A stretch of 64,000 bases of DNA from Anthoceros angustus (taxonomy: Eukaryota; Streptophyta; Anthocerotopsida; Anthocerotales; Anthocerotaceae), in assembly GCA_010909165.1 (NCBI GenBank), contig MU008152.1, forward strand, positions 124,001-188,000, in the 5' to 3' direction. Position numbers and translations under genes: made by a program. This document shows positions 1-11,807 of the stretch, in pieces; position 1 is the first letter of the stretch; the number at the start of each line of letters is the position of its first letter. The notes under the pieces are model-generated. The model was not told the DNA's origin, did no database searches, and saw nothing but the letters and a program-made list of their open reading frames with translations.

Positions 1-308
1 CATGGGTAAGATGCCTTATCGTATGCATTGTGAAAGGTACTTGAGTTCTAAGGGTGTCTCTCTCTCTACCACCAGTTTCGCAACGGAGGTACGCTGCAGC
101 ATCCGGCAAGGGCTAGCAGGGGAAGGCGCGCAAGCATGTGTCGCAATCCTAGGTCCTTAACACGTCACCGAGTGCATACCTACGCCTTCCCGTACCTCAT
201 GGTTTCATGAGCACGAGATAAAGCCCCAGCTCTATTCTGTCGGTCAAGGCGAAATACATTGATAATCAATATACACGTTGATTGTCACAATCCAATCCCC
301 TGTTGTCG

Positions 309-611
309 TCGCTGCTTGCATGTGGTTGTGCTAATAACGATGTGAAGGACCTTTTTTGCTTGCCGATGCCGCTGGGAACATGCAGCTCTGCCAATGGCAC
401 TATCACGGTTTGTAGCTACCCCTCTCCGATGTCACTGCTTGCATGTCGCTCTGCCAACGGTGTTGTGCCAGATCTCCCTTGCTTGCCGATATCACTGCTA
501 GCAACGAGTTTTGTAACTGATGTTGTGGCTAATCTTGCCCCTTTGTCGATGCCGCTACGAACACCTGGTTTTATTAATGGTACTGTAATGGCTTTTACCC
601 CTCTCCAATGT
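309..611 (+). repeat. 60-bp minisatellite, five diverged units
   Basis: Five consecutive units of 60, 63, 60, 60 and 60 bp start at 309, 369, 432, 492 and 552. Each opens with a tcactgcttgca-like or ccgctgggaaca-like box and ends near 'ccgatg'. The frame stays open across all five, giving a 20-21 residue periodic peptide with alternating SLL/PL(G/R)T starts. The only upstream start in that frame is a TTG, so I do not call it a gene. Confidence 0.65.
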
Positions 612-1487
612 CACCATCATCATCTAGGTGACAAGTTGTTCACTGCTTTAGCTGCCCTCCACTTGCACTTCTACCAAATCCTTTGTATTCACACAGTCAG
701 CTACATCACCTTATCATTTCTCCTTGTCATTGCTAGGTAACCCTACACCAAGCATCGGGCTTCCTTTGTAGCTTTGAGTGTGTCTTCTCAGCAAGCTAAG
801 AATGTCTCGCACCAATTTGGCATAAAAATAGTTATGAAACTTAATGACGATTTCTATAGAGTTGCGTGAAGCTGCTGTTGCGTCATCGTTTTACAAGCAT
901 TCTTCTCTATCTAGCTGCGGTTCTCAATTTGGTTATTTCCCCCTCGCTTGATTCATCCTGCTAGCTTGGATTATGTACTAGCCTCCATTTGGCTTGTTCT
1001 TTCAGCTTCTTTTGCTTAAACAACTCGGAAATTAATATTTCAATATTAGAAATAATTGCTCCTATATTATGGCCCAATAGTGGGTGGCATAACACTTATT
1101 CAAATTGTTTGTGTGGTGCCCCTAGCCTCTTCACAAGCACCCACACTTTTGGTAACAAAGGGGAAACCTGGATCAAACCGCCCATTCCCGAAGGCAAGAT
1201 GAAACCAAAAGCAAGCTTTAAATAGGAACCGACCTTTGCGTTGCCCATGGATTTAGCAACCAAGCCTTGCATATTGTGCGTGGATAGGGATGTCGCATGA
1301 GGCAAGCATTTGCATTCATGTAAGCACTTCCTCAACAGACAACCAAGCAAAACAAATTTAATACGCAAATATAAGTGCAAACCAATAGCAATAGGAGAGA
1401 GTAGCTCACACATCGTGGTACAAACACACTCTCTCCACGAGAACAACACGCAAATTTCTCACATCGCTCTCGGAGCCATAGCTTTGG

Positions 1488-1635
1488 CCTCCTCACAACA
1501 CTCTTGCGTTGCATATCTAGAGGGCCTCCTCACAACACTCTTGAATTGCATATCTACAGGCTCTCCTCACAACACTCTTGCATTGCATATCTAGAGGGTC
1601 TCCTCACAACAATCTTGCATTGCATATCTAGAGAA
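1488..1635 (+). repeat. 37-bp tandem repeat, four units
   Basis: Four head-to-tail copies start at 1488, 1525, 1562 and 1599, a constant 37-bp period. Each has a 'cctcctcacaaca' box, 'ctcttgcattgc' and 'atatctagag'. Only a few substitutions separate the copies, so the array is fairly young or homogenised. Confidence 0.85.
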
Positions 1636-2679
1636 TGATATGAGCTTGTCCTTTGTGAAAGGGTCTATATATACTAGCCCTTGGCATCGGCATATTCCTA
1701 AGATATCATATTGGCATCAGTATATACCAAAAATATCCTAAAAATACACTATAATATGCAAGGAATATGCTAAAGCATATTACTTGTGCTTATCCACTTA
1801 GCTATTGTTAACCATGTTTAATTACCATTAATCAATGCTTAATTAACATAAGCGCTTTAGCATTTGCGCGATATGCATTTGAATTATGGATGCTTCTAAC
1901 ATGTAGCTTAAGTAGTGGCTCTCATTACGCCTTTGCAATTGGACCCGTGTTAGTATGGAACATTAGATAATTTAACCATAGGTTGGGATCTTGGTTTTAT
2001 TGTAACCCTAGTTAATGAAAGTTGCTTTAACAATAAATATTAATACTGAATTTTGAATAACTGTTGAGTAATTTTAGGAACAAGAGAAAATTCCCTGTAC
2101 ATAAATTTAAATTTGGAATTCCAGCTAACCATTTTAAATTCTAGTGCTACCAGTGACGTACGCGTCACGAACCCACGCCCCCGCTTAAATCGAACTCTCC
2201 GTTGGACTCGGGTTTGTTTGGCAAATGTGATTAATATAATCATAGGTTGCCAACTCTGATTATTTATTGTGATCCTAGTTACTAGACGTTACTATTATAG
2301 TAAATAGTAAACCTCATCAATAATTAAGTATTTTTACCCCGTGACGAATCCCTCCTTGCATGAATTTCAAAATGGTTTTGTTAGCAGGCTATTTCAAATT
2401 TGGAAAGTGGTTAGCATGAGCGTTACGCAACCCATGCCTCTCCTTTGGCCCAAAACCCTACCTTCGCCGAGCTAAAGATTTGTCTGTGTAGTCCACACGG
2501 AAAAGCTGACATGTGTCAAGGCCGATCTAATAAATGCTGTTTGAACAGACAACTCGTAGGAGTGGCAAGAGCCGAGGGCTATAATTAGGCCCGAAGCCCC
2601 AATAAAATTACCTCCCTCTCTCCCCTTCTCCCCCGCCTCTCCCCCCCTTCTCCCCCTTCTCCCTCTCCCCTTCACCAGC

Positions 2680-2940
2680 TTCATCAATATGCTCAGAGAC
2701 ATCAAATTCTTTGCTATATGAGGCACATATAGGACATCATGCAAGATAAGTCTTGTGTTACCATGTAATGTGATTGTGCATGAGCCATGGCCCTCGATGC
2801 AAAGATCTGTTTAAATTTTTGCTCTTGCATCTCCAAGCAGCAACCGAGACTCTCTTGTAGCTTGATGTCCGTTCGCAAGAATGCTGGACCATCTTCCTAG
2901 TGCTGTCAACTTTGTGTCTCTTTATCAAAATGTACGACAT
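2680..2940 (-). mobile_element. Decayed Ty1/copia gag-pol fragment
   Basis: The minus strand encodes a conserved copia polyprotein stretch at about 2700-2800: an IEGHGS-like motif, then HDVLYVP, then AKNLMSLS. This is the segment between aspartic protease and GAG-pre-integrase domains. Upstream, around 2830-2930, a degraded protease-like region follows in another frame and an in-frame stop separates the two. Just downstream on that strand (about 2605-2690) a purine-rich tract, pyrimidine-rich on the plus strand, interrupts the homology. I see no integrase, reverse transcriptase or LTR pair, so this is a relic. Confidence 0.7.
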
Positions 2941-3499
2941 GAAACTTGTGCTTGCAACTAAGTCAACAAAGTACGTAGCCTTGCGTCCTGTCCTTTCACC
3001 AAAATGGGAATTTGAGTTGATTTATCCACTTGAGCTGCGTGTAGAGATCTAAACGCATTGTTTTTCTATCTTGGCACCTCGATGCGGGCCCTACTCGATC
3101 CGGGTTAAGAGTTAAGCACCCTTATTTTCCGACTCGGATTCATCTTCCTCGAGATGTAGAGAGTTAACGAGTTATGGATTCTTGTGGCCTGAAACCATTG
3201 GCACCCAATTTCGTCGAATGCACAGACTCAAGCCCGTTTCATTCTTTTATCTCCTAATTTAACCTAATACACCTAAATAATTATTTAATACCTATTTAAT
3301 ATTACATATTATTTTAGTTTTAGCGTTTGGAAGAGTTTACTCCAAACCAAATAAACAAGATAAAAGTGTAAATGTGAGTGCTCACTTGTGGTGTGTGAAC
3401 CCGAAATTCTGGGTGGGGTCGCGTCCATGTGATAGTCGGGCGGACTGGTTTTTATAGTGAACTTGATCGTGGATGGGTGGATTGGTTTCGGCCATTTTG

Positions 3500-3539
3500 A
3501 ATGTGTGTCCAAATGGCTTAGGCCAAATGGACACACATT
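3500..3539. repeat. 18-bp inverted repeat with 4-nt loop
   Basis: Arms 3500-3517 and 3522-3539 are reverse complements except for two mismatches and flank the loop ttag. It lies in noncoding DNA between the copia relic and UPF1. Its function is unknown; it could be the remnant of a small inverted-repeat element. Confidence 0.7.
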
Positions 3540-4408
3540 TATAAGAACGTCGTGATTAAGCATCCTCATTTTGCTCAAAGGAGCATCCCAAGCGAATCTC
3601 GTGTTTATATGGCTTCTTCGGGCCTGTTTTGCCCACCGAACGGCATTTTGGTTGGCTGCCGGGTTTAACGTTAAGGCGTTCTATTTATCTTTTATCTTAA
3701 AGAAAAAAATTAAAGTTTCCAGAACTGGCTTTCTTAAGCACCGGCGGATCAGTATACCGTTGTAATATTTTCCAATTAGATAAGAGATTAATTATTTCTT
3801 CATGGTGCTTCTGATACCTACCCATATAAGCAATTGGGGCTCTTCTCCATAGCGAAAAGCCCTAGTCGTTTCTGCGCGATTGCATCGCATCCATGGGAGT
3901 ACATCGAGGACGATGCCCCGCGGGATGGTCACCGAACCCGCCTCGCGTCAAACCCTAGAATTTGTCTCGTGAGTTTCCTGGATGTGACGAGTCACTGATG
4001 CGTTGCAGCTTGACCAACACGCTGCAGGGAGCAGCCCAGGTGGACACGACAGTGATCAGGAAGCCCCTAAGGCACAACCGCAGGATTGGGTTTAGGCGCC
4101 CGTAACAGTGGCTGCTGCTTGCGGACATATTAGGGTGAGAGTGTAGATCATTATGCATGTGTGCCATTCTGAGAAAGAGAATTTCTGAGGTGTGTATCTG
4201 AGTGCGAGAAACCTGGTGTCCTACGGCTGTGTCTTGTTTTCGGGAGAGTTATAGTTGGCTGTCGGGTCGGTGCTGGGTCTGCTGGGTTTGGAGGTCAGCC
4301 GATAGTGAACCACTCCGGAAGTTATCTGCAGTGGGCGCTTGGTTTGTCTCTTTGGAGCTGTCGAGTGGGATTCTGACTGGGTTTTTCTGCCAGGAGTAGA
4401 GTGGAGTC

Positions 4409-7400
4409 ATGGCGGCCCTGGAGGCCGTGAATACACATAATTTGTACGAGGACGCGGCAGCATCGCAGCAGAATCATGGGGATGCATACACTTTTTTGGA
4501 GTTCAACACGCAGGGGGATGATTATGATTATCCGGACTTTACTGAACTTAGTCAACCTGTCCAGCCTTCGTCAGTATGGACTGATGACAGCTCGCACCTC
4601 TCAGCATCCATGGATGCCAGTGTGTCGGTTGGGGGCCCTTCCGAGCTGGTTGTGCCCGCAGAGTCTTCGGATTCCAAGGCCAGCAGTCAAGTTTCGGCGT
4701 ACAACCTAATTGCAGCCGGGATGAGCGAGCTGAGTTTTGATGATACTGGGGAGGATGATAACCATGACTACTCTAAGAGGGACTTGCCGGAGCATGCATG
4801 CAAATACTGTGGGATCCACAACCCTGCTTGTATTGTTCGGTGCCATGTCCCTTCCTGCAGGAAGTGGTTTTGCAATTCTCGGGGGAATACCTCCGGTTCT
4901 CATATAGTGAATCATCTCGTTCGAGCCAAGCACAAGGAGGTTTGCCTTCACAAGGATAGTCCCCTTGGTGAAACTATACTGGAGTGTTACAATTGTGGTT
5001 GCAGGAACGTGTTTTTGCTTGGATTTATTCCTGCAAAGTCAGAAAGTGTGGTTGTACTTCTATGCCGGGAGCCCTGCTTGAGTGTAAATGGATTGAAGGA
5101 CATGAATTGGGACCTCAGTCAGTGGTTGCCTCTTATTGATGACCGCTGTTTTCTTCAGTGGCTTGTTAAAGTTCCTTCTGAGCAGGAGCAGCTTCGCGCC
5201 CGTCAGATAAGTGCGCAGCAGATCAATAAGGTGGAAGAGCTTTGGAAGACAAGTCCTGATGCCACGTTGGAGGACCTGGAGAAGCCTGGCGTAGATGATG
5301 AACCACAGCCTGTGGGTTTCAAGTACGAAGATGCTTATCAATATCAGAACGTATTTGGGCCTCTAGTCAAGCTGGAGGCTGACTATGATAAGATGATGAA
5401 AGAGTCCCAGAGCAAGGATAATATCACAGTTAGATGGGATGTAGGGTTGAACAAGAAGCGGGTTGCGTACTTTGTCTTCCCTAAGGAGGATAATGAACTG
5501 CGTTTGGTTCCAGGTGATGAGTTGCGGCTGCGTTGTGCTGGAGATGGAACTCATGGTGCCTGGCAGTCTGTTGGGCATGTCATCAAGCTCACAGCCCAAG
5601 AGGAGGTAGCGTTAGAGCTTCGTGCCAGCCAGAATGTTCCCATTGATGTCAACCACAACTTCAGCGTTGACTTTGTGTGGAAGAGCACAAGCTTTGATCG
5701 CATGCAAGTAGCAATGAAGACATTTGCAGTCGATGAGACAAGTGTTAGTGGGTATATATATCACAGGCTGTTGGGGCATGAGATAGAGTCTCAGACTGTG
5801 AGGAGTACATTGCCCCGACGCTTTGGGGCTCCTGGAATCCCAGAGTTGAATGTTTCCCAGGTGTTTGCAGTGAAGAGTGTGCTTCAGAAGCCAGTTAGTC
5901 TGATCCAGGGGCCACCAGGCACGGGAAAGACTGTTACTTCTGCTGCCATTGTGTATCATCTGGCTAAGCAAGGGCAAGGACAGGTTCTTGTTTGCGCTCC
6001 AAGTAATGTGGCCGTAGATCAGCTTGCTGAGAAGATCAGTGCAACAGGGTTGAAGGTGGTGAGGTTGTGTGCCAAGTCAAGGGAGGCTGTGAGCTCTCCT
6101 GTTGAGCATTTGACACTGCATTATCAGGTCAGGCACCTAGATACTTCTGAGAAAAGTGAGCTTCACAAGTTGCAGCTCTTGAAAGATGAACAGGGTGAGC
6201 TGTCAAGCTCTGATGAGAAGAAGTACAAGGCATTGAAGAGAGCAACCGAACGAGAGATAGCTCAAAGTGCAGATGTCATTTGTTGCACTTGTGTAGGAGC
6301 AGGAGACCCTAGATTGTCCAACTTTCGGTTTCGTCAGGTTCTGATTGATGAATCAACTCAAGCTACTGAGCCCGAGTGTCTCATACCTTTGGTTTTAGGA
6401 GCGAAGCAGGTTGTGCTGGTGGGGGATCATTGTCAGTTGGGCCCTGTCATCATGTGCAAGAAGGCTGCACGTGCTGGTCTTGCACAGTCTTTGTTTGAGA
6501 GGCTTGTACTGCTGGGTGTTAAACCTATTCGGCTGCAGGTGCAATACAGAATGCACCCGAATTTATCTGAATTTCCTTCTAACAGCTTCTATGAAGGGAC
6601 TTTGCAGAATGGGGTTGGAATGAATGAGAGGCTGACATCCGGGATAGATTTTCCCTGGCCAGTGCCAAACAAACCCATGTTCTTTTATGTTCAGATGGGT
6701 CAGGAAGAGATCAGTGCAAGTGGCACGTCTTATTTAAATAGAACAGAGGCTGCAAATGTGGAGAAAATTGTCAGTACTTTCTTGAAGAGCGGTGTCAACC
6801 CAGGTCAGATTGGAGTGATCACCCCATATGAAGGACAACGGGCCTACATTGTAAACCACATGGCTAGAAATGGCTCCTTACGCCAACAGCTCTATAAGGA
6901 GATTGAGGTTGCAAGTGTAGACTCTTTTCAGGGGAGGGAGAAAGATTTCATCATACTGTCTTGCGTGAGGAGTAATGAGCACCAGGGTATAGGTTTTCTT
7001 AATGATCCCCGCCGTTTGAATGTAGCTTTAACTCGCGCCCGGTATGGCATCGTTATTCTTGGAAATCCAAAGGTGCTGAGCAAGCAGCCTCTCTGGAACA
7101 GCTTGTTGTCACATTACAAGGAGCATGAGTGTTTGGTGGAAGGCCCTCTCAACAACCTGAAGCAGAGCATGGTGCAGTTCCAAAAGCCCAAGAAGATATA
7201 CAGTGACAGGCGCGTGTATCCTGGAGGTGCACCTGCGTTAGGGCCAGGTGAAGGTTTCGTGCCTGTTCCCGCTGCTAACAATGCCAGTGGCGCAGGATTC
7301 CCAGACAGAAGGGGCCGAGGACGTGGCAACAGCTATCTTCCTTTTGGAATGGCTAATGGTGGTCACAAGTCTGGCCTTCCTCATGGATTGTCCGCCGCAA

Positions 7401-8173
7401 GGATTCCACATCCTGCTTTTCCTGGTGCTCCTCATATGCAACCTTATGCTATTCCTGCTCGTGGAGGTGTGCATGGGCCTGTTGGTGGCGTTCCCCAAGT
7501 GCCCCAGTCTGGGAGCCGGGGCTTTGGAGCTGGAAGAGGCAGCACTGGAGGTCCTATCGGAGGACACCTGCATCATCAAGCAGCCCAGCAGCATGGAAAT
7601 CTTGGCTCTGCCTTTAGCTTTGTAGGTCTTGACAGTCTTGGCAGTCAATCCTCTGGTGGTGGTCCTTTGACACAGCAAGGTCCAATGACCCAGATGCAGT
7701 CACAGGGTTTAAGTCAGAACCTTCGAGATGGTTTTCCACTTGGGGGAATGTCACAGGACTTTTTGGGAGATGATTTCAAGTCTCAGGGCTCTCATGTGGC
7801 ATACACTGTGCCGGAGTTCTCAACCCAAGGTGGGTATGGGGTTGACTATGTGACACAGGGAAGTCAGGGTGCGTACACTGGTGATTTCATCACACAGAAT
7901 TCACAGGGTGGCTATGCGCTGCCTCCAGGAGGCAATGAGTTCAGTTCACAGGATTTTTTGTCTCATGGCTCTCAAGGCTTGTTTACCCAGGTGGGATTTA
8001 GTGATCGGACTCAGGATGGACCTGCAACACAGAGTCACTATGGACTAGGAGGTCCATTGCAGTCTCAGGGCATGGTTGCACCCATCTATACTCAGCCTTT
8101 TACTCAGTTGACACAGCCTCTGAATCAGCAGCAGCAAGCATCACAGCATCAGAGGCGCCACTACAACGGGTAA
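4409..8173 (+). CDS. UPF1: UPF1 RNA helicase of nonsense-mediated decay
   Basis: UPF1 is the ATP-dependent SF1 RNA helicase that drives nonsense-mediated mRNA decay in the cytoplasm. The 1254-residue product has the plant UPF1 architecture. An acidic N-terminus precedes the Cys/His-rich CH domain (about 127-231; first zinc ligands C131 and C134), which binds UPF2. The helicase core follows, with Walker A GPPGTGKT at 501-508, DEST motif II at 647-650, and later the QYRMHP and QGREKD motifs. A glycine/RG-rich stretch and an SQ-dipeptide-rich tail end the protein; such SQ sites are SMG1-type phosphorylation targets. The ATG follows GGAGTC and gives a full-length family match. The frame is completely intronless, although UPF1 genes in other plants have many introns. 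Confidence 0.97.
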   Translation: MAALEAVNTHNLYEDAAASQQNHGDAYTFLEFNTQGDDYDYPDFTELSQPVQPSSVWTDDSSHLSASMDASVSVGGPSELVVPAESSDSKASSQVSAYNLIAAGMSELSFDDTGEDDNHDYSKRDLPEHACKYCGIHNPACIVRCHVPSCRKWFCNSRGNTSGSHIVNHLVRAKHKEVCLHKDSPLGETILECYNCGCRNVFLLGFIPAKSESVVVLLCREPCLSVNGLKDMNWDLSQWLPLIDDRCFLQWLVKVPSEQEQLRARQISAQQINKVEELWKTSPDATLEDLEKPGVDDEPQPVGFKYEDAYQYQNVFGPLVKLEADYDKMMKESQSKDNITVRWDVGLNKKRVAYFVFPKEDNELRLVPGDELRLRCAGDGTHGAWQSVGHVIKLTAQEEVALELRASQNVPIDVNHNFSVDFVWKSTSFDRMQVAMKTFAVDETSVSGYIYHRLLGHEIESQTVRSTLPRRFGAPGIPELNVSQVFAVKSVLQKPVSLIQGPPGTGKTVTSAAIVYHLAKQGQGQVLVCAPSNVAVDQLAEKISATGLKVVRLCAKSREAVSSPVEHLTLHYQVRHLDTSEKSELHKLQLLKDEQGELSSSDEKKYKALKRATEREIAQSADVICCTCVGAGDPRLSNFRFRQVLIDESTQATEPECLIPLVLGAKQVVLVGDHCQLGPVIMCKKAARAGLAQSLFERLVLLGVKPIRLQVQYRMHPNLSEFPSNSFYEGTLQNGVGMNERLTSGIDFPWPVPNKPMFFYVQMGQEEISASGTSYLNRTEAANVEKIVSTFLKSGVNPGQIGVITPYEGQRAYIVNHMARNGSLRQQLYKEIEVASVDSFQGREKDFIILSCVRSNEHQGIGFLNDPRRLNVALTRARYGIVILGNPKVLSKQPLWNSLLSHYKEHECLVEGPLNNLKQSMVQFQKPKKIYSDRRVYPGGAPALGPGEGFVPVPAANNASGAGFPDRRGRGRGNSYLPFGMANGGHKSGLPHGLSAARIPHPAFPGAPHMQPYAIPARGGVHGPVGGVPQVPQSGSRGFGAGRGSTGGPIGGHLHHQAAQQHGNLGSAFSFVGLDSLGSQSSGGGPLTQQGPMTQMQSQGLSQNLRDGFPLGGMSQDFLGDDFKSQGSHVAYTVPEFSTQGGYGVDYVTQGSQGAYTGDFITQNSQGGYALPPGGNEFSSQDFLSHGSQGLFTQVGFSDRTQDGPATQSHYGLGGPLQSQGMVAPIYTQPFTQLTQPLNQQQQASQHQRRHYNG

Positions 8174-9142
8174 TTTGGTTCGAGGATCTAGATTGGTATC
8201 ATGGGTATGTCCTTGCTTCCTGAAAGCACTCCATATTGACCTCCCCTGGGTATGTCATTTCATGTTGTGAAAACACAGTTTTGTCTGGTTGGCTTGCAAA
8301 GCTATCTTTCCACATGCAGTTGTTGGTAACTGTCAATGGAAGCTGTGCCATGTCATTATTTGGGGGCCAAGAGTGACGAGGTTTGGGACAAGATGAGAAG
8401 GTTCCACTTTTCAAGACATTTGAGATGGAGCAGTGAGGTGATTGCACGTCCCTAGATGTTGGCGAACGGGGCTGGCCAAGATTTATGAGCATGTTTGCCC
8501 GCTCTGCATGGATGTGAATCTGTGATCTGGAATTTCTGCTCTTCTGTACAGCCTTGAAGCAGAGGAGCTCTTACCATCTGCAGCTTCACCCCTCATCCTG
8601 CTATGGTCTCTCGGAGCCCAGTTCTGGAAGATAAGAATGTTTGTGTGAGGAGGGCAACTCTGTTGCGTTATGACCAATTGGTTGGGGCCGAGTGCTCTAT
8701 GCTGAGCGTATTTGGATCATGAGTGGACGTGTCCTCACCCCATACATGGCATGACTTTCTGCCAGAGAACTCCGGCCTGCGCTGGGAGACGCGCTCGAAG
8801 GAAAACAGGGTGTTTTGGGCTGAGGGTAGGTCCTCTGTAGAAAACTGAATATGTGTATTGCTTCTTTCCGCATGTATTGCAGTTAGCGTCCTTTCTTTTG
8901 TAATGACTTGCCACTGGCTTGCTGCACACTGTTAGAGCGGGTGCAGTGTAGAGAGGTGTGAAGTTGAAAACATCCGATCTCTTGTCATGGCTATGCTTCG
9001 TCTTGGCCGCCTTTTGGTGTTTTTAACACTTAAGTTGCTAAATGAACAAGCGTTCTCGATACACATTGAGATGACACAAAGCAAACGAATAAGAGAAACG
9101 TATCAGCCTCCTCCGCCTAAGTGGAACGTGTTACCCTCCTGT
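8174..9142. other. UPF1 3' UTR and downstream intergenic DNA
   Basis: No coding region is recognised. The first several hundred bases are presumably the UPF1 3' UTR and the last part the 3' UTR of the DMP gene, which converges tail-to-tail on UPF1. No clear polyadenylation signal or repeat stands out. Confidence 0.5.
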
Positions 9143-9820
9143 TTATCTGACAATGGCAGCTACTACTGGGTAACCGATCCCGTGTCTGGTTGTCGGATAG
9201 AAAATGAAGAACAAGGAGATAAAGAATCCCACCGTGACGGGCACCAGATTATACACCAACGGCGGAACGTCCGGGTAGAAACATGAACGGACGTTTTCCG
9301 TCAGCAGCGTGCTGGTGGCGAACACCAGCATCGACAAGACGGCATGCACCACATCCAAGAGCGTCAGGGCGTACTTTTGGCTCACTATCCTCCCTCCCTT
9401 GACAAACGGGGACCACAAGCCGTAGGGCATGACGAGGCCGTAGTACACCTTGCCGTTGGTGGCCTGGAACGAGTCGGAGAGCGAGAGGATGAAAGCCGAG
9501 CTACCGCAGAGTGCCAGCAGCACGGAGGTGAGGATGGTGAAGGTTAGGTTGGAGCAGCCTCCCGAGTTGGTGACGATCGGGGAGAGGATCTGGAAGGTGA
9601 GGAAGGACCCGGTAGGCAGCAGGTTTGCCAGATTGGCTGTGCCGCTGAAGGCCTGGTTGAAAATCTTGACGGCCTCCGTCTCCTCCTCCAGCTCCGCCAG
9701 CTCGTCTGCTGTGAATCCAGTGGCCACCAGAATGGGAGCCGGCGCCGGTTCCGGTGCCTTCAGCGGTGATGTGCCGGTGCCATCCACCAGAGGCGTGGTC
9801 AAGCTCTCTGCTGCTGACAT
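9143..9820 (-). CDS. DMP (DUF679) family membrane protein
   Basis: This is a plant-specific DUF679/DMP protein, a small four-pass membrane protein family. Arabidopsis members act at the tonoplast and ER, and DMP8/9 act in gamete fusion. The family signature is clear: an ANLANLLPTGSFLTFQ-type first membrane helix, a Cys-containing loop (NSGGCSN), LLALCGSSAFILSLSDSF, a YYGLVMPYGLW motif, then two more hydrophobic segments near the C-terminus. The N-terminus is Pro/Ala-rich and acidic, as usual. I chose the second in-frame ATG at 9820, which reads MSAAES; the frame is also open from an ATG at 9862. It is intronless, which is normal for DMPs. Confidence 0.9.
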   Translation of the reverse strand: MSAAESLTTPLVDGTGTSPLKAPEPAPAPILVATGFTADELAELEEETEAVKIFNQAFSGTANLANLLPTGSFLTFQILSPIVTNSGGCSNLTFTILTSVLLALCGSSAFILSLSDSFQATNGKVYYGLVMPYGLWSPFVKGGRIVSQKYALTLLDVVHAVLSMLVFATSTLLTENVRSCFYPDVPPLVYNLVPVTVGFFISLFFIFYPTTRHGIGYPVVAAIVR

Positions 9821-9862
9821 GCTGCCGTGACTCAAGGCGAAATCTAAGATCTCGAGTAACAC

Positions 9863-11807
9863 GGGAAATCAGCTTCAAGCACAAAACCTGTCTACTACCA
9901 GACACAGAACCAGGGACAAGCTCCGGCTTGATGAGGCTAGCCACGCTCTCCGCGGATCCCCGACAGGGAGAACATGAGCTCGCACGGCAGGACGCTATGG
10001 TCAGCCAGTTTTGTAAGTCGGCATCGGCTGCAATCTGCGAGGTGTGTGACGTGATTCCTTCCCATACGCTGCAATCAGGGAGCAGGGTGGGGCCGAGGTC
10101 GGCACAATGTAATATCATGCAGTCTCTGCAGTGCACTCACCAACCCGGCTGCTTTTCAGGTCAGTAGTCGTGCTATGGTTGCAGCTGTCCTACGGCTCCT
10201 TCTACCCGGCCTGCCGTCCCTTCATGCTCAGATGCAGAATGGCATGTTCGTGGGGATGAAATGTGTGAAAGTGCAGAACAAAATCAAATGTTCTCTTCCA
10301 TGGCAGCAAAACTCGAAGGCGACGTACAGGGACCGAGTTAGATGGGAATGTCGTTTAGATTCCATGGCAAAGGAACCAAAAGGGAATCTTCAAAGAACCA
10401 GATTGATCCAATATCATACACTCCAGTCGAATGAAGTGGAACCATAGCTGGATCCTTGACATAATGCTAAAGCCATGTGAAAACCTCCAGGGTATACTTG
10501 CCAATGGAGGAAAACAGTACCTACAGAGGAAAGGATTTTGCATAGCCATTGGATTAGATAGCAAGATCCTTGCTGTTTATCATTGTCGCACATAGATGTT
10601 ATGAAATGATTCCCCCAAGAGCCTGTTAAAGCTTATACATGTAGATCACGAGCCAGGGACTGTGTAGGTCTTCAATTGCTGCTTGGGAGCAGTACGCATG
10701 CATATCAGCCCTACGACAAAGTGGCTTTTTTCCTTGCAACCAGCACACGTCATGAGCCTCTCAGCAACGTAACAAGCTTGCAACCGACACGCTGCCGGTA
10801 ATCTGGTTACCGGTCACCGGCGTAGCTTAGACCGTTCTCGACATAAATAAATGATCACCAGCATAACTTATGCAATCCAGAGATCAATGGCCACCAAGAT
10901 AACTTAGCCCCTATCAGACGTCAATGCCAGTCCATTAGTAGGGGTTCATCAAGTTTACGGCGTCTCTTCTAACTCCAAGGGGAACAATGTGCGAACCTGA
11001 AGCGAGGACGCGGCAATTGCTCAAGACCTCGGGTTCTCTGGAAACCAGGGCTTCCCACTTTGTCAACTCAGTGCCCAAAATTCATTTCTGAATATCTGCT
11101 CACAAATTATGCAAAAGTCAAGACTAGGGCTTTCGATCACCAGAGAGACGGAACAGATTGGGAGCACAGACGAGAGAATTCCATTCAAACCGACAGACAA
11201 ACACCTCAGACAGTCTCTCAGATTTACAAATCAAGGTAGCCCGGCAATCATTCAAGACAAACCTGCGAGGCTTGCTTTGGCGTTGCCCGAATTCATCAGT
11301 TCCGAGATCTACAGATCAAAGTGACAGATCATAAGCTTAAGACATTAAGAGCTCTTGCAATACGTCGTCTCGAGAGATCGATCGGAGGTGGCCACGAATT
11401 GACCGAGTTAGGCGCTTAGCTCAAATTACAAATTACAATGTTATTAAAATTGCTCAAACGACCTGCAGAATCTAACCTGAGCTAGGAGGTGGTTTCCAAA
11501 GCTTTGAGCCACTCATCAGTTCTCCCATTCTGTTCACACCAGGCATCATGTAAATGATTTCTGACCCTCAAGTTCTACGTCCGACATACTTCAGGTTGTA
11601 GATTCTAGAAGCCGAACTTCACAAGTTTACGTCACAATGCTGGCTTTGCTGAGCGCCAGCGACAGGCCGGATAGCACAATTTGTACAGTTTTCTAGATTT
11701 CTAACGTAGGGTACGGTACAGATATCCAGTAGTAGTGAATGAATCAAAGTACGTGATAACCTAGAGCCTCCTATCATATAACCGCCAAATCAAGCACTTC
11801 AACATGC
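9863..11807. other. Intergenic region, no gene recognised
   Basis: This stretch lies between the 5' end of the DMP gene and the 3' end of the MLN51 gene, both on the minus strand. I found no conserved protein motif, RNA gene or array on either strand. The part next to 9863 presumably contains the DMP promoter and leader, and the part next to 11807 the MLN51 3' UTR. Confidence 0.5.

Larger units (their letters stand above)
1..4200. other. AT-rich gene-poor region with decayed repeats
   Basis: I recognise no intact gene here. The stretch holds two minisatellites, a hairpin and a copia polyprotein remnant, listed separately. The blocks near 1971-2040 and 2229-2310 look like diverged copies of one another: both contain a 'cataggttg' core followed about 30 bp later by 'cctagtta'. 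The short reading frames are not protein-like. From about 3840 the composition shifts toward that of the UPF1 leader, so the last few hundred bases are probably UPF1 promoter and 5' UTR. Confidence 0.6.

Noticed and set aside
282-740. Open frame of 152 codons over the 60-bp repeat
   Set aside because: It starts with TTG, its open length follows from the repeat period, and the peptide matches no family I know.
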